Shown: positions 26,113-38,967 of the stretch, in pieces
Position numbering within the stretch: the first letter of the stretch is position 1
Layout of the letters: the number at the start of each line of letters is the position of its first letter
Assembly: GCF_958979055.1 (NCBI RefSeq)
Contig: NC_084893.1
Location: 28,928,487 to 28,992,486 of the forward strand
Reading direction: 5' to 3'
From: Alnus glutinosa
Lineage: Eukaryota; Streptophyta; Magnoliopsida; Fagales; Betulaceae
DNA length: 64,000 bases
Translations under genes and position numbers: made by a program
The notes under the pieces: generated by a model
Seen by the model: only the letters and a program-made list of their open reading frames with translations
Database searches by the model: none
What the model was told of the DNA's origin: nothing

Positions 26113-26634
26113 TGGATAATTACATCATTGGTCTTTGAGGTTGACCTAAATTACAAATCACTCAATGTGGTACAAAAAGTTAATGGAGGGTTCCTATGAT
26201 AAACTATAATTACGAATAATTCCCTGAATCCGTTTTGCGTCTACTAAGTTAACAGATTTAGTTAGTTTGACACGTTATACCCAATAAGAAATTGACATGT
26301 TTCTATTACAATAAAAAAAAATAAAAAATAAAAAATAAAACTTCAAAATTATTTTATTTTATTTTATTTTTTAAAATAGAAAATAGCATAGGGGTGGTTG
26401 CCGGGGGTGGCTAGGGCACGTTTTGGGGGTGACGCACGTGTTGATTTCCTATTAGGTATAATGTGACAAACTAACAGAATCTGTTAGCTTGGTAGATGGA
26501 AAACAAGTTCAGAGAGTGATTTGTAATTATAGTTTATCACATGGATCCTCCATGAATTTTTTTGTACCACAATGAGTGATTTGTAATTTGGACAAATTCC
26601 AAAGACTAATGATACAATTATCCTATTTTAAAAA
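26113..26634. mobile_element. About 520-bp foldback element
   Basis: The arms are roughly 190 bp. On the left ACATCATTGGTCTTTG, ACAAATCACTCAATGTGG, then GATAAACTATAATTAC. On the right the same order appears as the reverse complement (CAAAGACTAATGATAC, CCACAATGAGTGATTTGT, GTAATTATAGTTTATC). The loop is GC-richer (GGGGTGGTTGCCGGGGGTGG). Such foldbacks can yield long hairpin RNA. Confidence 0.75.
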
Positions 26635-27012
26635 TTGAAATTAAGAGTAAATTTAAAATTTTATAAAAGTTTAAGGGGAATAAAGGTTATTTCACCTATT
26701 TTGCCGTATGGCCATAGCAAATAGAGGAGATACATTGCATCAAATTAAAAGTTCGAAGGTTGGAATTGAGAATTTTTTTGAATTTTAGGGGCACTTTCAA
26801 AATTCCACTCGGGGTTTCGTGATGTTAAAAAAAAAAAAAAAAAATCCAGATTAACTAGAACGTAAAACTTTTCGTACCGTTCCAAAATTTGAAATCCAAG
26901 CCGCGCTAGAAGCCAGCCCCGATTCCCACCGTTCATCGCAGACCCCAAAGCCCTCTCTCTCTCCGAGAGTGATTTTCATGGATATTCTCTGAAGAAGAAG
27001 AGGAAGAAGAAG

Positions 27013-30000
27013 ATGTCGACGATAGAGAAGCTGTTCGTGCAGATCTTCGAGCGGAAGCGGTGGATTATCGACCAGGCCAAGCACCAGACTCATCTCTTCG
27101 ACCAGCACCTCGCCTCTAAACTCCTCATTGACGGAATTGCCCCTCCTCCCTGGCTCTGGACCCCTCCGCTCCACTCCCACACCTCGGATCCCAATGGTAA
27201 TTTCACACCTCTCCCTCAAAGCTGTCGTTTCCAATGCATTCAGCTTCTTTTGAATTTTGTTGTGGTTTTCTCAATTTGTTGGATAGCGTTTTTTTTTTAA
27301 TCAAAGTAATTTTCGGATTCACTCTGGATTTCGTTAAATTTTTCTAGTTTCATTATTTTATAGAATTGTTGTTTTTGGTTTCGAATTCACTGGGAATTGT
27401 TCGGTTAGCGTTTTTGCGAGCAATTTCTAATGCATTGGAGAGAAAAAAAAAGTTGCCTTCAATCTTTCTTTCAATAGGAAGCAGAAAGAGATAGAAACCA
27501 GACAAAAATAGTTAGACACGATTTAGTGGAGGCTTCTGTGATTTGGACTTGGAAATGTACATTTTCTTGTTAACCAAACAGGGTTTAAAAAGTTCCGGCA
27601 TTGCCGTCATATAACATTTATTTGCTATGTTTCACAATTTTTTTAATTTGTAGTTAGATAACTTTTAATAAAAGATTTGTTTAAAAAATGCCGGCATTGC
27701 TATCTAGATATAACATTTCAAAATTTAAGGATAGTCTTAGCGCGCTATGAAGCCCTAAAAGATTGATTATATGGCTTCGTTACTCTGGAGTTTGACTGCA
27801 GTTGAGAAGTGGACTCACAGGTTATATTGCCATAACATTATTCTATAGCTCAAGCTGGAATTACATGAAATAGTGTTCACTCAAAATTCTTTGAAGATAC
27901 GTAATTCAACTAATACGGAACCTTTTCAAGAATGGAGTTTATGAACAATATTAAAACTAATGTAAAGATTAGGTATCAGCGTTAGAGAACTAGATGTGCA
28001 TGGCTTCAGTACCATGCCATGTACAATTTCTTAAATTACCTAGAAACGTAATGTTGGATAATGGTTTTGAAAAGTGTTTTTTGGTTTTGATTTGAAAAAG
28101 TATTTTGATGTGATATAAAGGTGAGAAATGTTGTTTAGCGGGGTCTATATTTGAAAAGTATTTTGTGTTTTTAACTATTTGTTAATGATTTTGAGAAGAA
28201 TGGGTATTTTGTTTTGAAAACAGAAAAGTGTTTTCAAAACCATTACCAAAGGAGGCCTTAAAGTCCATGGCTTCATGATGATCATTTTTGTCATTACAGA
28301 GTTCAATAAAGAAGAGCTCATTTCGGGAGTCTTGCTTCCACATCCACAACCCGTCATCCCTTATTCCAGTAGTCACTGCTCTCTGTACAACAAACCGGTT
28401 TTTGCACCTGATAATGGAGAGTTACCAAATGGTATGTGTATGCAAGTTCATGGTCCAGACAAAGGCCTTGATGCTGGAGATAGGCCATTGCCTTTGCCGC
28501 AGTGTTCTGTCAGTGATGCTGGATGTGCCTTTGATTGTGTCCATGAGCTGGATCATACTGCTGTCTCTCCTCTAGATCGGGGGGATGTGGGAATACCAGA
28601 AATTCACCATGATCCAGCTCTATCACTGGCAAGGGTTCAAAGGTCCAAGTCAAGACAAAGGGCTATAGAGTTTCGCAATAGTGGAAAAGCAGCCAAAAGC
28701 TGTTCAAGGGATGAGAATATTGTTGATACTTATGCTGGTGGAATTTCAGGGTCAGCAATTTCTTCCCTCCAGAATGATCATGTTGGTGAGTCTGTGTTTG
28801 TCAATCCTGTCGATACCGCTACTGATAGTTGTGCAATGGGAGAAGTAAAAGTAGGTGATTGTCAGAGCAAGGTAAATGGTAACGATCTTTACTCGGTTAG
28901 AATGACAAGATCTAGAAGCTCTAGCCAAAAACTCAGCACTTTGAATGTGGGTAACTCTTCTTATATTTCAGGCAAAGATGGTGGTATAATTGCAGATTCT
29001 ATTGACAATTCAAATGAGCAGTCTAGCCATGATAATGAACTATTGGAATTAATTGAAATTTCTCGTACCATGAATGAAAGTAATGGAGGGACGAACGCAA
29101 AAAGAGGAGATGATCAGAGCAAGGACATGGGAAGCAATGATTACCTTGGAAGAATAACAAGATCTAGAAATTCCAGTCAACTGCCTAACCGCATGAATAA
29201 ATCCACAAAGCTGGATAGCTCTTGTGACAATGACAAGGTGGATGGTCTTAGCAATCCCAAGGACCGTTGCAACAGTGTAGATAAGTCAGTGGAATTGGTC
29301 AAACCCTCTCCTATCACTGATGACAGTTGTGGACTGAAAGAAAAAGTGGTAGACCACCATAGCAAGGAACAGGAAAGCAATGCTGATTTTGGTAGAATAA
29401 AAAGATCTAGAAGTTCTTGCCAGTCATTCAACAATTTTAATGGTAGCACACAGACTCAGTCTGTTGGAAAATCCACACAACTGCCTCAATCCCCAAGTTG
29501 GATTGGAGGAGATGCTGCTTTTCAGAATGTACAGGGCCCTCAAATGTATGAAGTAGGGTCCTTGCCAAGTCAAGAAGATCAATATTTATGTGGGGAAAAT
29601 GCAAGAGGACACTCAAGTAAGGGGAATTCTGAAGTGGGACATGCCAGAAATTTAGAGTCAGAGGCTATCAATGGCATTAGAATAATTTCAAAAGCTGTCT
29701 ACTCCAGTATCTCTGATCAAAGAGTTACACAGTCCAGATTTGCTGCTTCCAGCAATTCTAACAAAGTTCAGGGTACTCAAATTTCTGCTGGAAGGTCTTT
29801 GCCAAGTCAAAAGGATCAAGAGCCATGTACAGTTAATTCAGCATGTTATTCAGACAAGGAGAATGTTGCTGATGAGTATCCTGGTACTAACATAAGGGGA
29901 GAAACTAGAAGTACCATTGAAGGAATATCAAAACCTCTCAACTCCTCCCAGGCGTTGGGTTGTAGAGTCACACGCTCAAGATCAAATGCCTCTAACAAGC

Positions 30001-33000
30001 CTTCACTTGCACAATCTTTAAAAGGGTCTGAAGAAATTGACGTTAAGAAAGTGTCAGGCTCTAAAATAAAAGTCCTGCCTTGTATTAGCAACAGTGACAC
30101 TGCTGATGTGGGGAGATGTGCTGCAAATGTTGCAGAATCTGAGGTCGACTCTGATGAGCATGTTGATGCTCGTTCTGGTTGTCCTGGGCCTAACTTGGAT
30201 GTCGCTAGCCTTAGAGTTGGATCAGAAGCTTTAGCCTTGAGACCACCCTCTGATTGTAATATATTTGTGAAGCTCAAGCAACCTAATTTTGATGATGTGG
30301 AAGAGTCCAGTTTGAATGGAATTTCATGTCCTACATCCAAAAAGGAAATACAGGGAAGATCATCTGAAGAGTTTGCTGATCTTGCAAATTTAACGGATAA
30401 AATAGCATCTGTTAGTTACCAAGCTAAGTGCAGCTCATCCCCAGAGAAGCCTTTGCTGAATGAGCAGGAAGATTTGTGCAAAGAAAAGGAACCTCAGAGA
30501 TTTTCATCTGAAGTCCATGTGGAGACATATGAAGCCAGCAGAAGTGCAAATGGAATTGCTGTACCACCAATAAAACAAACATCTGAGGTTCCTAACAAAG
30601 AAGTTACTCATACATTGCTAGAAAGTGACAATTACAAAGAGCAATGTTCTTCGGTAGATCATTTATCTATCTCACAAGTTGCCTGTGAAGATTTGCTTGG
30701 AAGGGTGCCAAAACTAATGGGGTCCAACCTGTCAAATGTTAGTGCTGATAGAAGGACGGATCTTTCCTTGAAGAAGGTTGTTGTCGAGCATGATGGTGGA
30801 CAATCTACCAAATTGGTTTCCGAAGACAGTAAACTTGACAGTGACCTCTCTAGTGATCCTGGACAATCAACAGATGCTGATTATGGTATTATTAGTGGAT
30901 CTGGTGTTTTTAAAAATCCAGATGTAATTTTAAGAGATTCTACGGTTGAGCTTCCTTTTGCTCTTTCGGTGGATGAAACCAAGGGTAATTTGGTGCAGCA
31001 GATCATAGATTCAGGCATTTCTCAGAGTCGAAATACGGACTCCTTAGGGAGATGTATGCATGAAGAGAAACATGTAGTCTGTTCAAAATCAACTGAAGAC
31101 CATATTGCAAAGAATGCCATGCCAAGAGGAAGTTTTAGCTTTGGCTCGGAGGATTCCTGGCCTCAGCAGAAGCGAAGAAAGATTGAGGGTCAACTTACTG
31201 ACGTCCTATCTGCTTCACCAAGCTTGAGAGAGGAGGGACTCAAATTGATCAACAGGGATTCTATACGTGAAAGCCTGAATGGTGCAGAAGATAATCCAAA
31301 TGCTGTCCTAGAATCTCAACACTTATCCTTATCCGATGAGGAGGATGTTGCACAATTAGACATCAGTAAGATCCTGCTTGAAGAAATGCATCAAAATGAG
31401 GAAGGCCACATGATAGAAGGTTCTGAATCTTCACCTAGGATGCAAGTTGAAGAGGTACTTGTTTTTCTGTTGTACATTCTGAAACTTTTTAGGTTGCTTT
31501 ATGTCAGGTCAGCAATTGCAGAGAAATGATACTGAACCAGGCCAGTGTTTGATTTGATGTTTTGATGGTTGTTTCAATGTCATAGACGAATACCAGGTTA
31601 GGTAGGTCACTTAGGAAATATTGACCTGATCAGATGATCTCAATCTTTTAGTTGAAACACTCAAACTTTGTAGTCAGCCCTTTCATTGTTTCTGGGTTGA
31701 GGAAATTTCAGCTTATATTTCTGAAAATGTCACCAACACTTCTTGTGTTAGTGAGGATATTTACTTCCCCCCTCCCACAAAAAAAAAAAATATTGACAAT
31801 TTAGATAATTAAAAGTTTACCCATAACCTCGACAAAGGTGGTCAATGAATCCAAAAACCTCTGAGAGGACCAAAAAGAGCATGGGTAGATGCGGTGAGGA
31901 AACACATGGCTTTAGCTAGAGCTGAATGGCGAAGAGGATTCATGTCTCAACCCCCAGTAGTTGGGATTATGACTTTGTTTAAGTTGATATATTTATCTGA
32001 AGAGATGGTTCACTCTAGATGGTAGACTTTCATTTTAGTCTGTCGTATAGGTAGATCTTAAATCACCAATCCACGTTCATTCCTAGTATGAACCAATTAT
32101 GAATGGATGGAGTTTGTTTGCCCAAATTTTGCATGTCTAACTCTCTGTTTTATGGTAAGTGCTCCCAGGTTCGAAACATAGTTTTTTTTGTTGTTGGACT
32201 CCACAGGTTGCTTTTTTGCTTTTGTTAGGGCTATTCTGATGATATATGTTGAAAAATTGTCTGACAGGTTGTACATAGCGTCGAAGGTAGGAGTGGAAGT
32301 GCAAACACGCCTTTCACTTTTATGGATGATGGGTTAAGGGTGTCCTTTATCTCAAGTTTAATTAACCGGGCTGCTGGTGATTCTCAAGGTTGTTTCACAG
32401 AGGAAGTGGGAGCGGCTGGTCCAAATAGCGAAATCGTTGATGCAGGGATGCAATGTTTTGTACAAGAGAACGAAGTTCCTATGCATCTTGAAGATAAATT
32501 AGGACTGGCAATTACAGAACATTTTTCTTGTAGTGAAAGAACCCTGCAAAAGAACAGATCTAATTTGGAAGGGAATGACAAATTTTTATGTTGCTCCGTT
32601 GGTTCTCCACATAGCCAATCCTTGGATTTGACTCAGGCTGATGACGCTATGCCTGTGCTTGAGGGGTTCATCATGCAAACAGATGACCACCCGCCATGCA
32701 TTTCTGGGGAGGGAATTGGCTTTGACAAATTCGACCTTTCAGAAACTGCAATAGAACGTGCTAGTATTCTGGAGCAGCTTTGCAGGTCTGCTTGCATGGA
32801 TACCCCATTATCCTGTTCTTCAACCACATATCATTCGCACACAATACAAAGCCTGTATCAGTCTGTTCCAAATGGGCTTCTAGAGGGCATGGACTGGAGA
32901 AGCACTTTTTCTCTGAATGATACTGGCAAGCAGCTTTCTAGTAGTTGCTTGAGTGAGGAAGTTGACTGTTTTCATGGAAGGTCCTATTCTGATTGCCTAC

Positions 33001-36000
33001 CGAAATCTAGTCATCAGTCTACTTGGAATATAAGTAATCCTTATTCATCTCCAGTTGGGAAATTCTGGGATAGAATCACATCAAACTCTGGCAGTTCAGA
33101 GAAGCGAGCAAGCTTAAATCCAGAACTTCCCTGTATTAATGAAGAAAATGAGAATGCAGATGAGGTAGCTGAGACTTTCCCAGAAGGCATTTGTTCAGAA
33201 ATGACTACTAGCTCAGTAAAAAGAGAACCACTTGCTGACATTACAGAAAATCCAAACCCTCCTGCATCAGTTTCCGAAGGGGTGATAAATACTGACAGAT
33301 GTAGTCTAGATTCTGTTAACACAGAATTTAGCTTTACTGGGACTCATACTAGGGTAAAACAGAAGCTTGGAAACCAACACGGTTGTGGGAAAAGATACGC
33401 AAATAAGGCAAAAGAAAACCAGAATGTATCCGTTGGAGCAAATGGTGTAAAGAGGGCCACAGAATCATATCATAACAGGTTCAGTAAGCCTAGATTACCT
33501 GGAAAAACCAGTATGAGAAAAGGGGGCCCTAGTTACTCAGAGAGAGAGTCCAAGCCTAACAATATCATCTCCAATATTACTTCTTTTATTCCACTTGTTC
33601 AACAAAAACAAGCAGCTGCTGTTGTCACAGGTAATTTCTTCTTCCTCTTCTTTTTCACAAAGAATCACTTTTTTTTTTTTTTGCTGACAAGTGGTTACCC
33701 AAAAAAATTAGATCTCCTCATTTTTTTTTATCTGGATACACACACATCCTGATGCTTAAGTTAATGTATAGAAGATTCCAAATTGATTTTGCCTGGAGTA
33801 CATACTGTTCCATTGATCACACAACTTCATATTGGCTACCTTAACCGTGACCATAAGAAGGTCTGAGTTTTCAGTTCAAACTGCTTTATTGAACTGAATT
33901 TGTGTGGTCAATTTGATTGCTTGTGTTTTTGTTTCCTAAGCAAGGTTTATGCCATTAAAGTCAGATATTTTTCTATTTGTATCTCTTGATCTCTGGAACT
34001 GAAGAGCTGTTACCAAGCTTGATCCCCCCCCCCCCTCTCTCTCTCTCTCTCCCTCTCTCATTATCTGTTTATTTCCTATAACTTTTCATACATTGCATAA
34101 ATCAGGCTATATAGAATTCTTTGCCATTCTCTTTATGTTGTATCAGAGAATTGGATGCTGATATCACTATTCTTAAAGATTAATAAATTTAATGTCAGAA
34201 ATCATTGATGAAATCGAGTATCCTAAAATGGTGAAATCTTGAGAGCCCTGGAATGAATCGTTTGAACATTTTTAAAAATGCCTGACTTGAACACTTAGTT
34301 TGACTTGAAGAAATGCAATTTTTGTTTTATTTAATAATGGGAAAGTATGCTGACACGGAATCCACCTTTTATTGCTCATATGCTTAGTAAAGGTTTCCTC
34401 TTCAAGTTGTCTAAGAAGCTGTAAGTGCAACTTGTGCATGTCTCTGATCATGGTTTTTAAGATTATGGTTGCAATGAGATTCCATCAGTTCGATTATACT
34501 CCAGTGTGTGTTTGCTGAAAATCCTGTTTTTTATTTATTTTTTATTTTTTATTTTTTGTTTATTTTTTAATGATGACATGGTATATTGAAACTTCTTTTG
34601 CTTCCTCTTAGGGAAGAGAGAAATCAAAGTGAAAGCCCTGGAGGCTGCTGATGCAGCAAAACGTCTTGCAGAGAAGAAAGAGATTGATCGTAAAATTAAG
34701 AAGGAAGCTTTGAAAGTTGAGCGAGCCAGATTAGAGCGGGAAAATTTGAGGCAGTTGGAGTTGCAGAAGAAAAGGAAAAAAGAGGAGCACAAGAAAAAAG
34801 AGGCTGATATAGCAGCAAAGAAAAGGCAGAGGGAAGAAGAAGACAGGAAAGAAAAGGAGAGAAAAAGAAAGCGTGTGGAGGAATCACATAGGCAGCGGCA
34901 AGAACATGACAAGAAGTTACGTGGTGAGAAAGAAGAAAGAGAATTGAAATACCAAACAAAAGTAAGATGCCTTATGCTCTTACACAATTTACTATTCTGT
35001 CTGCTTGCTGTTTTAGGAATAACATAAATTACTGGTTTGTCTGCTATAGGATACAAGAACAAATGAGAGGAAGGAATATAAGGACGAAACAGATAAGTAT
35101 AAAAAGACGGAAAAATTTAGGGAAGCTGACAATCTTGGGAAGGTTTCAGAGACTGAACACAGGACTACCAGGATTCCATCAAGTGACGCCAGCAAAGTGA
35201 GCACTCTCCTTGAGGATTCTGACTCTTTGAATGATGGTGGCAATAATCAGAAGGTATTTTGTAGTATTTTTTCCATAATTTTTTGCTATAGACTTCTCTG
35301 CCTTCAAATATAATAGAAACGGATAATAGATGCATTTGATTCTGAGGTACAAATCAGACAGCAAGCAAATCTGTCAGATATAAGATGTTAGAATTTCTCT
35401 TGTTTGTCATGCTCGTGCTAGACTACTCTTCCAAGTAAAAGAACTTCATTTTGGTCGAAGTTTAAATAGCTATATAATTGTTAATCTCAAACACCTTGTG
35501 AACCATTCTTAACATATTTTGAATATATTAAGTTACATGTACGGCCTCATGCTGATACTTGCCACATTTTTTTCAGGTAACGAGCAATTTGGACAAAGTA
35601 ATAGAAAATGCAGTCTTGATTGCCAACGCCAATCAAGAACAATCATATGATATTTCTCCGTACAAAGTTTCGGATGATGAAGATGAAGAAGAAGATGATG
35701 TACCAAACAGTAAACCAATTCCTTCATGGGCCAGGTGTGTAACTCAATTTTGTCCTCTTAAATGAAATATGGTCTTCAAACCTCAAAGCACACAAATCAC
35801 TTAACATGCATTTGCAGCTGAGCAACCCTGTGATGATGATTCTTTCTGCGTGCCTTGGCAAAATGTTGACAAGTTCGTGTCTTCTCTTTTGCAGTAAACA
35901 TTCCGTGGCTCAAGTTGTTTCTTCGCAGCAAAGAGTAAACCCAGAAGCCATTTTTCCCCCAGAAAGCTTTTGCAATATAGCTGAAGGTAATATCTTTTTC

Positions 36001-36093
36001 AATAATTTAAAGCTACGAATCAGCTATCTCTAGACTGAAAAAGAAATATATGCTTCTGTAGTGCTGTTACCTCGAAAGCATCAGCTGAAGTAG
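27013..36093 (+). CDS. WYR: WYRD, plant INCENP-like chromosomal passenger protein
   Basis: Eight exons (27013-27196, 28300-31454, 32268-33630, 34612-34961, 35050-35253, 35577-35734, 35895-35986, 36062-36093) join in frame to about 1,845 aa, close to Arabidopsis WYRD. The N-terminal 50 residues (MSTIEKLFVQIFERKRWIID) resemble the INCENP centromere-targeting region. A long acidic, Ser-rich middle follows. A highly charged helix rich in E, K and R (about 1570-1690) and a C-terminal IN-box-like segment (SKPIPSWA, then NPEAIFPPESF) complete the INCENP plan. INCENP anchors and activates Aurora kinase at centromeres and the division plane; WYRD is needed for gametophyte cell division and fate. Exon 2 carries repeated TRSRSS modules (see findings). 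NMNAT and LecRK neighbours support orthology to At5g55820. Function of the middle region is unknown. Confidence 0.93.
28050..28258. mobile_element. MITE in WYRD intron 1
   Basis: GGATAATGGTTTTGAAAAGT is inverted as ACTTTTCAAAACCATTACC-like sequence at the right end (GTTTTCAAAACCATTACC). The right end lies about 42 nt before the exon 2 acceptor. Confidence 0.65.
31835..31975 (+). pseudogene. LINE reverse-transcriptase 3'-end remnant in WYRD intron 2
   Basis: One frame reads GPKRAWVDAVRKHMA and then AEWRRGF, resembling the tail of plant LINE-type polyproteins. No longer open frame is present, so it is a dead fragment. Confidence 0.45.
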
Positions 36094-37156
36094 CTGGCTA
36101 GAGAATGGAGATGGATTTAAAATATGCACGTCTTCAGTCCTCTGGTATGAGAGATTTTGTCAAGAAAAGGTGTGGTTCCTTTAGATTTGTTTTTCATTTT
36201 CTTTCCCTCTGGAATGGAGCATCATGTCTGCCTTTAGCTTTCCTTGTCTTCACATTAAACAAAACACTCAACAAATTAATCTACTTTTTCCCCTTAATGT
36301 GGCAGATTTCTCAAGAACATGCTGTGGAGAGTTTATGAACAGGTTATTTCTCCAGCCATTGTTATATTAGACCTTTAGCAATCTGACCGTAATTTCTAAG
36401 TTCCATGAAATGTTTCATAGCTGCCAAAGCAGCTAAAACGATTCTGGCATTAGTCCTCCTGCATCCCCTCCTTGCTCAGCACTTACTCTTCTAATAATAA
36501 AGTCCCAGTTCCAGCAGTGCTACGGATTCTAGATATAATTAGTTTCTGACCTTTTGATGTACCTTTATCTGTTGTTTCCAACAGTGGCTCATTCTCTAAG
36601 GGCCAAAGCAGGAAGACATTAGTCCACATGGAATTGTAAAAATAGTGAGTTTCTATGTATTTTATTATAACCTCTTCTTTAATGGAAATTGAAATTGTCT
36701 TTCCAGAAATTCAGGGAGCCTCAAGTTGTTTTAGACACAAGTATGAACTTATTAGAAAGGTGAATTTGTTGAATGGAGTTGGACAAGTAATCTTTGGTGG
36801 ATTATTTGCACTCAAGTACAGTGAGTTTGAGTGCAGTATTCAGTGGATTTATTTGTTAGAGGATATCTCAAACCTTATCAACAGGATAAAAAGATTAGAT
36901 AAGGCATGCGAGAAGCTTAGTTGATCCTTTTGAAGTTTCCTTTACTTCTTGTAAAGATGTTTTCTTGCTTGTTTTCTCCTTCGTTCCTATGTAAAAGAGC
37001 AACAACCTTTTCGAATAAGAGTAATTCTAGGAGTAGTATATTAAGTGTCCATAAAAAAAAATGAGATAACTTTTAAAATTACTATTGAGCGTGTAATTGA
37101 TCAAATAATAATTTTGATTTTAAAAGTCATATCATTTTTTGATGGAGACTTAAAAT

Positions 37157-37940
37157 TATTTTGTCGTAAAATGGTTTCGGGGAAGTCATTTTTCAGAAAA
37201 ATATTTTCCGTCGAAATCATTTTTCGGTGTTTGGCGCTTATGGAAAATTACAAATATTTTTTATATTTTAATTTAATCATATTAATTAAAAAAAAAAATT
37301 ATTCACAAAATAAAAAATATTAATATAAAATAATATAAAAATATATTTTTATATTTGCCAGATTCAAATTTCGGCAAAAATTGTCGGAATTTGGCCATTT
37401 TGTCGGATTCCAGCACAAAACGGCCGGATCCCGGCCAGTTGACCGGAAGCCAGCCATCTTGGCCAGTTTCCGGCCAGCTGGCCGGAGATTCGGCTAGAAC
37501 GGACGGATCCCGGCCAGATGGCCGGTGATTCAGCGTTTTGGCCGAATCCGGCCAGATAGTCGGAGATCTGCCGCTCCAGCTAGATTCCGGCCAATCTGGC
37601 TGGAATCTGGCACGGTATACCCGGAATCCGGCGACATCTGCCGGACGTCGCCGGATTCTGGCCTAATATGTCAGATTCCGGCACCGACCGGAGTCGAAAT
37701 CTGACTTGTTGAAATTCGGCAATAGTCCGCTGTTTGAACGTAAAGGTCGACTGCATTGTTTAAAAGAGAGTTGACTGCATCTATCATCTACGGAAAATGA
37801 TTTACGCTTTCCGAAATTTATTAAGCATTTTTGGTCAAACATAAATCATTTTCCGGTTGACCATTATTTTCGCCCTTACCAAACACCGGAAAATATCGAA
37901 ATCATTTTTCAGAAATCATTTTACATCGAAACAAACGGAA
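37157..37940. mobile_element. Non-autonomous MULE-like element with GC-rich repeat core
   Basis: Long, imperfect terminal inverted repeats: GTAAAATGGTTTCGG, then TTTTCGGTGTTTGG on the left; CCAAACACCGGAAAA, then GAAATCATTTTACATCGAAA on the right. The core (about 37361-37690) is a degenerate array built from GGCCGGAATCCGGCCA-like units and is far more GC-rich than its surroundings. No transposase is encoded. Confidence 0.75.
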
Positions 37941-38967
37941 CATTAGTAATTTTTCTAATAGTAATGATATGTATCATACTTTTATCCTGTTTTGTTAATG
38001 TGGTACTGCTAATCAGAGGACTAATTGTCAGTACACAAAAAAATAAGATAAAAATGAAATTTTTAGCATTTCTCTTTCTTTAATCCTGTCTTGCCCACTA
38101 AGCTGATGGTCTTATTGTGGTAAGAAGAGCCCCTATTTAGCTAATCTGTTTCAATTGAAAACTTCTTAAACACATTGAATAAGTTCGTTTTTTGGCTTGT
38201 AGGAAACAAATTAAGTTTATGCTTTTCTAAGAGAAGTTAGGGTTTGAAAAAAAAAATTGATATAAGCCTTAAATTGGAGCAAAGACATATATATTCTAAA
38301 GACATCAATTTAAAAAGACATTAAATTCTACAAATTCTAAAAAAAAAAAAAAAAAAATTGTATATGAGAATCACGTATTCTAAAGGCACAAATCAATTTA
38401 ATACATTAAATTAAAAGAAATTCTTTTAACTCAATTTAAAAGAAAACTTTGTCATTTTGAGCTAAAAGATACAATTATGGCACCCGCTGAAAATTTAGAC
38501 GTAAAAAGTGTAAGATTTAGGATCTGGATTCTCAACAATTTTGTAGCAATCTAAAATAGTAAATATGAAAGAACTCTAATAAAACTTTTTTTATCTGAAC
38601 ATGAGGTGAACTGCCTGAGATATGATTAGACAAAGGGATATGTTATTTTTACACTCGTTTTACATCTCTTCTTAGTAGCCTCGTCAAATTTGACTAGCCA
38701 AAATAATTAAAAACTAATTTTCTCTATTTTTTTCCGTCCATTTTTTTAAAGCACTCACAATAACGTCACCATTTTAGCTATTTACTATTACTATTACTAT
38801 TTCATTTAAATAATATTTTTCAAAATGGAAGGTGCGTGTGATAGCTGATGAGGCTGCGGGAGAGTTATTTTGGACAATTTTACCAAATTGGCTCACTGAA
38901 ATAACAAAAAAAATTATTTTATTAAGGAGACAAATAGCAATATGTATCGATGAAAATGAAATCTATA

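Larger units (their letters stand above)
23672..27012. other. Divergent intergenic region between NMNAT and WYRD
   Basis: No gene is supported. The stretch carries long A/T homopolymers and two inverted-repeat elements (24265-24552 and 26113-26634). A pyrimidine-rich CCCTCTCTCTCTCCG about 50 nt before the WYRD start is a candidate core promoter or leader element. Segments at about 25905-26040 and 26640-26770 are diverged direct repeats flanking the large foldback. Confidence 0.65.

Noticed and set aside
29846-30340. Minus-strand frame of 164 codons
   Set aside because: Antisense shadow of WYRD exon 2, with no domain.
34535-35062. Minus-strand frame of 175 codons rich in Ser, Phe and Leu
   Set aside because: It is the antisense shadow of the Glu/Lys/Arg-rich helix of WYRD.
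36655-36924. 89-codon frame after WYRD
   Set aside because: No domain. More likely part of the WYRD 3' UTR.
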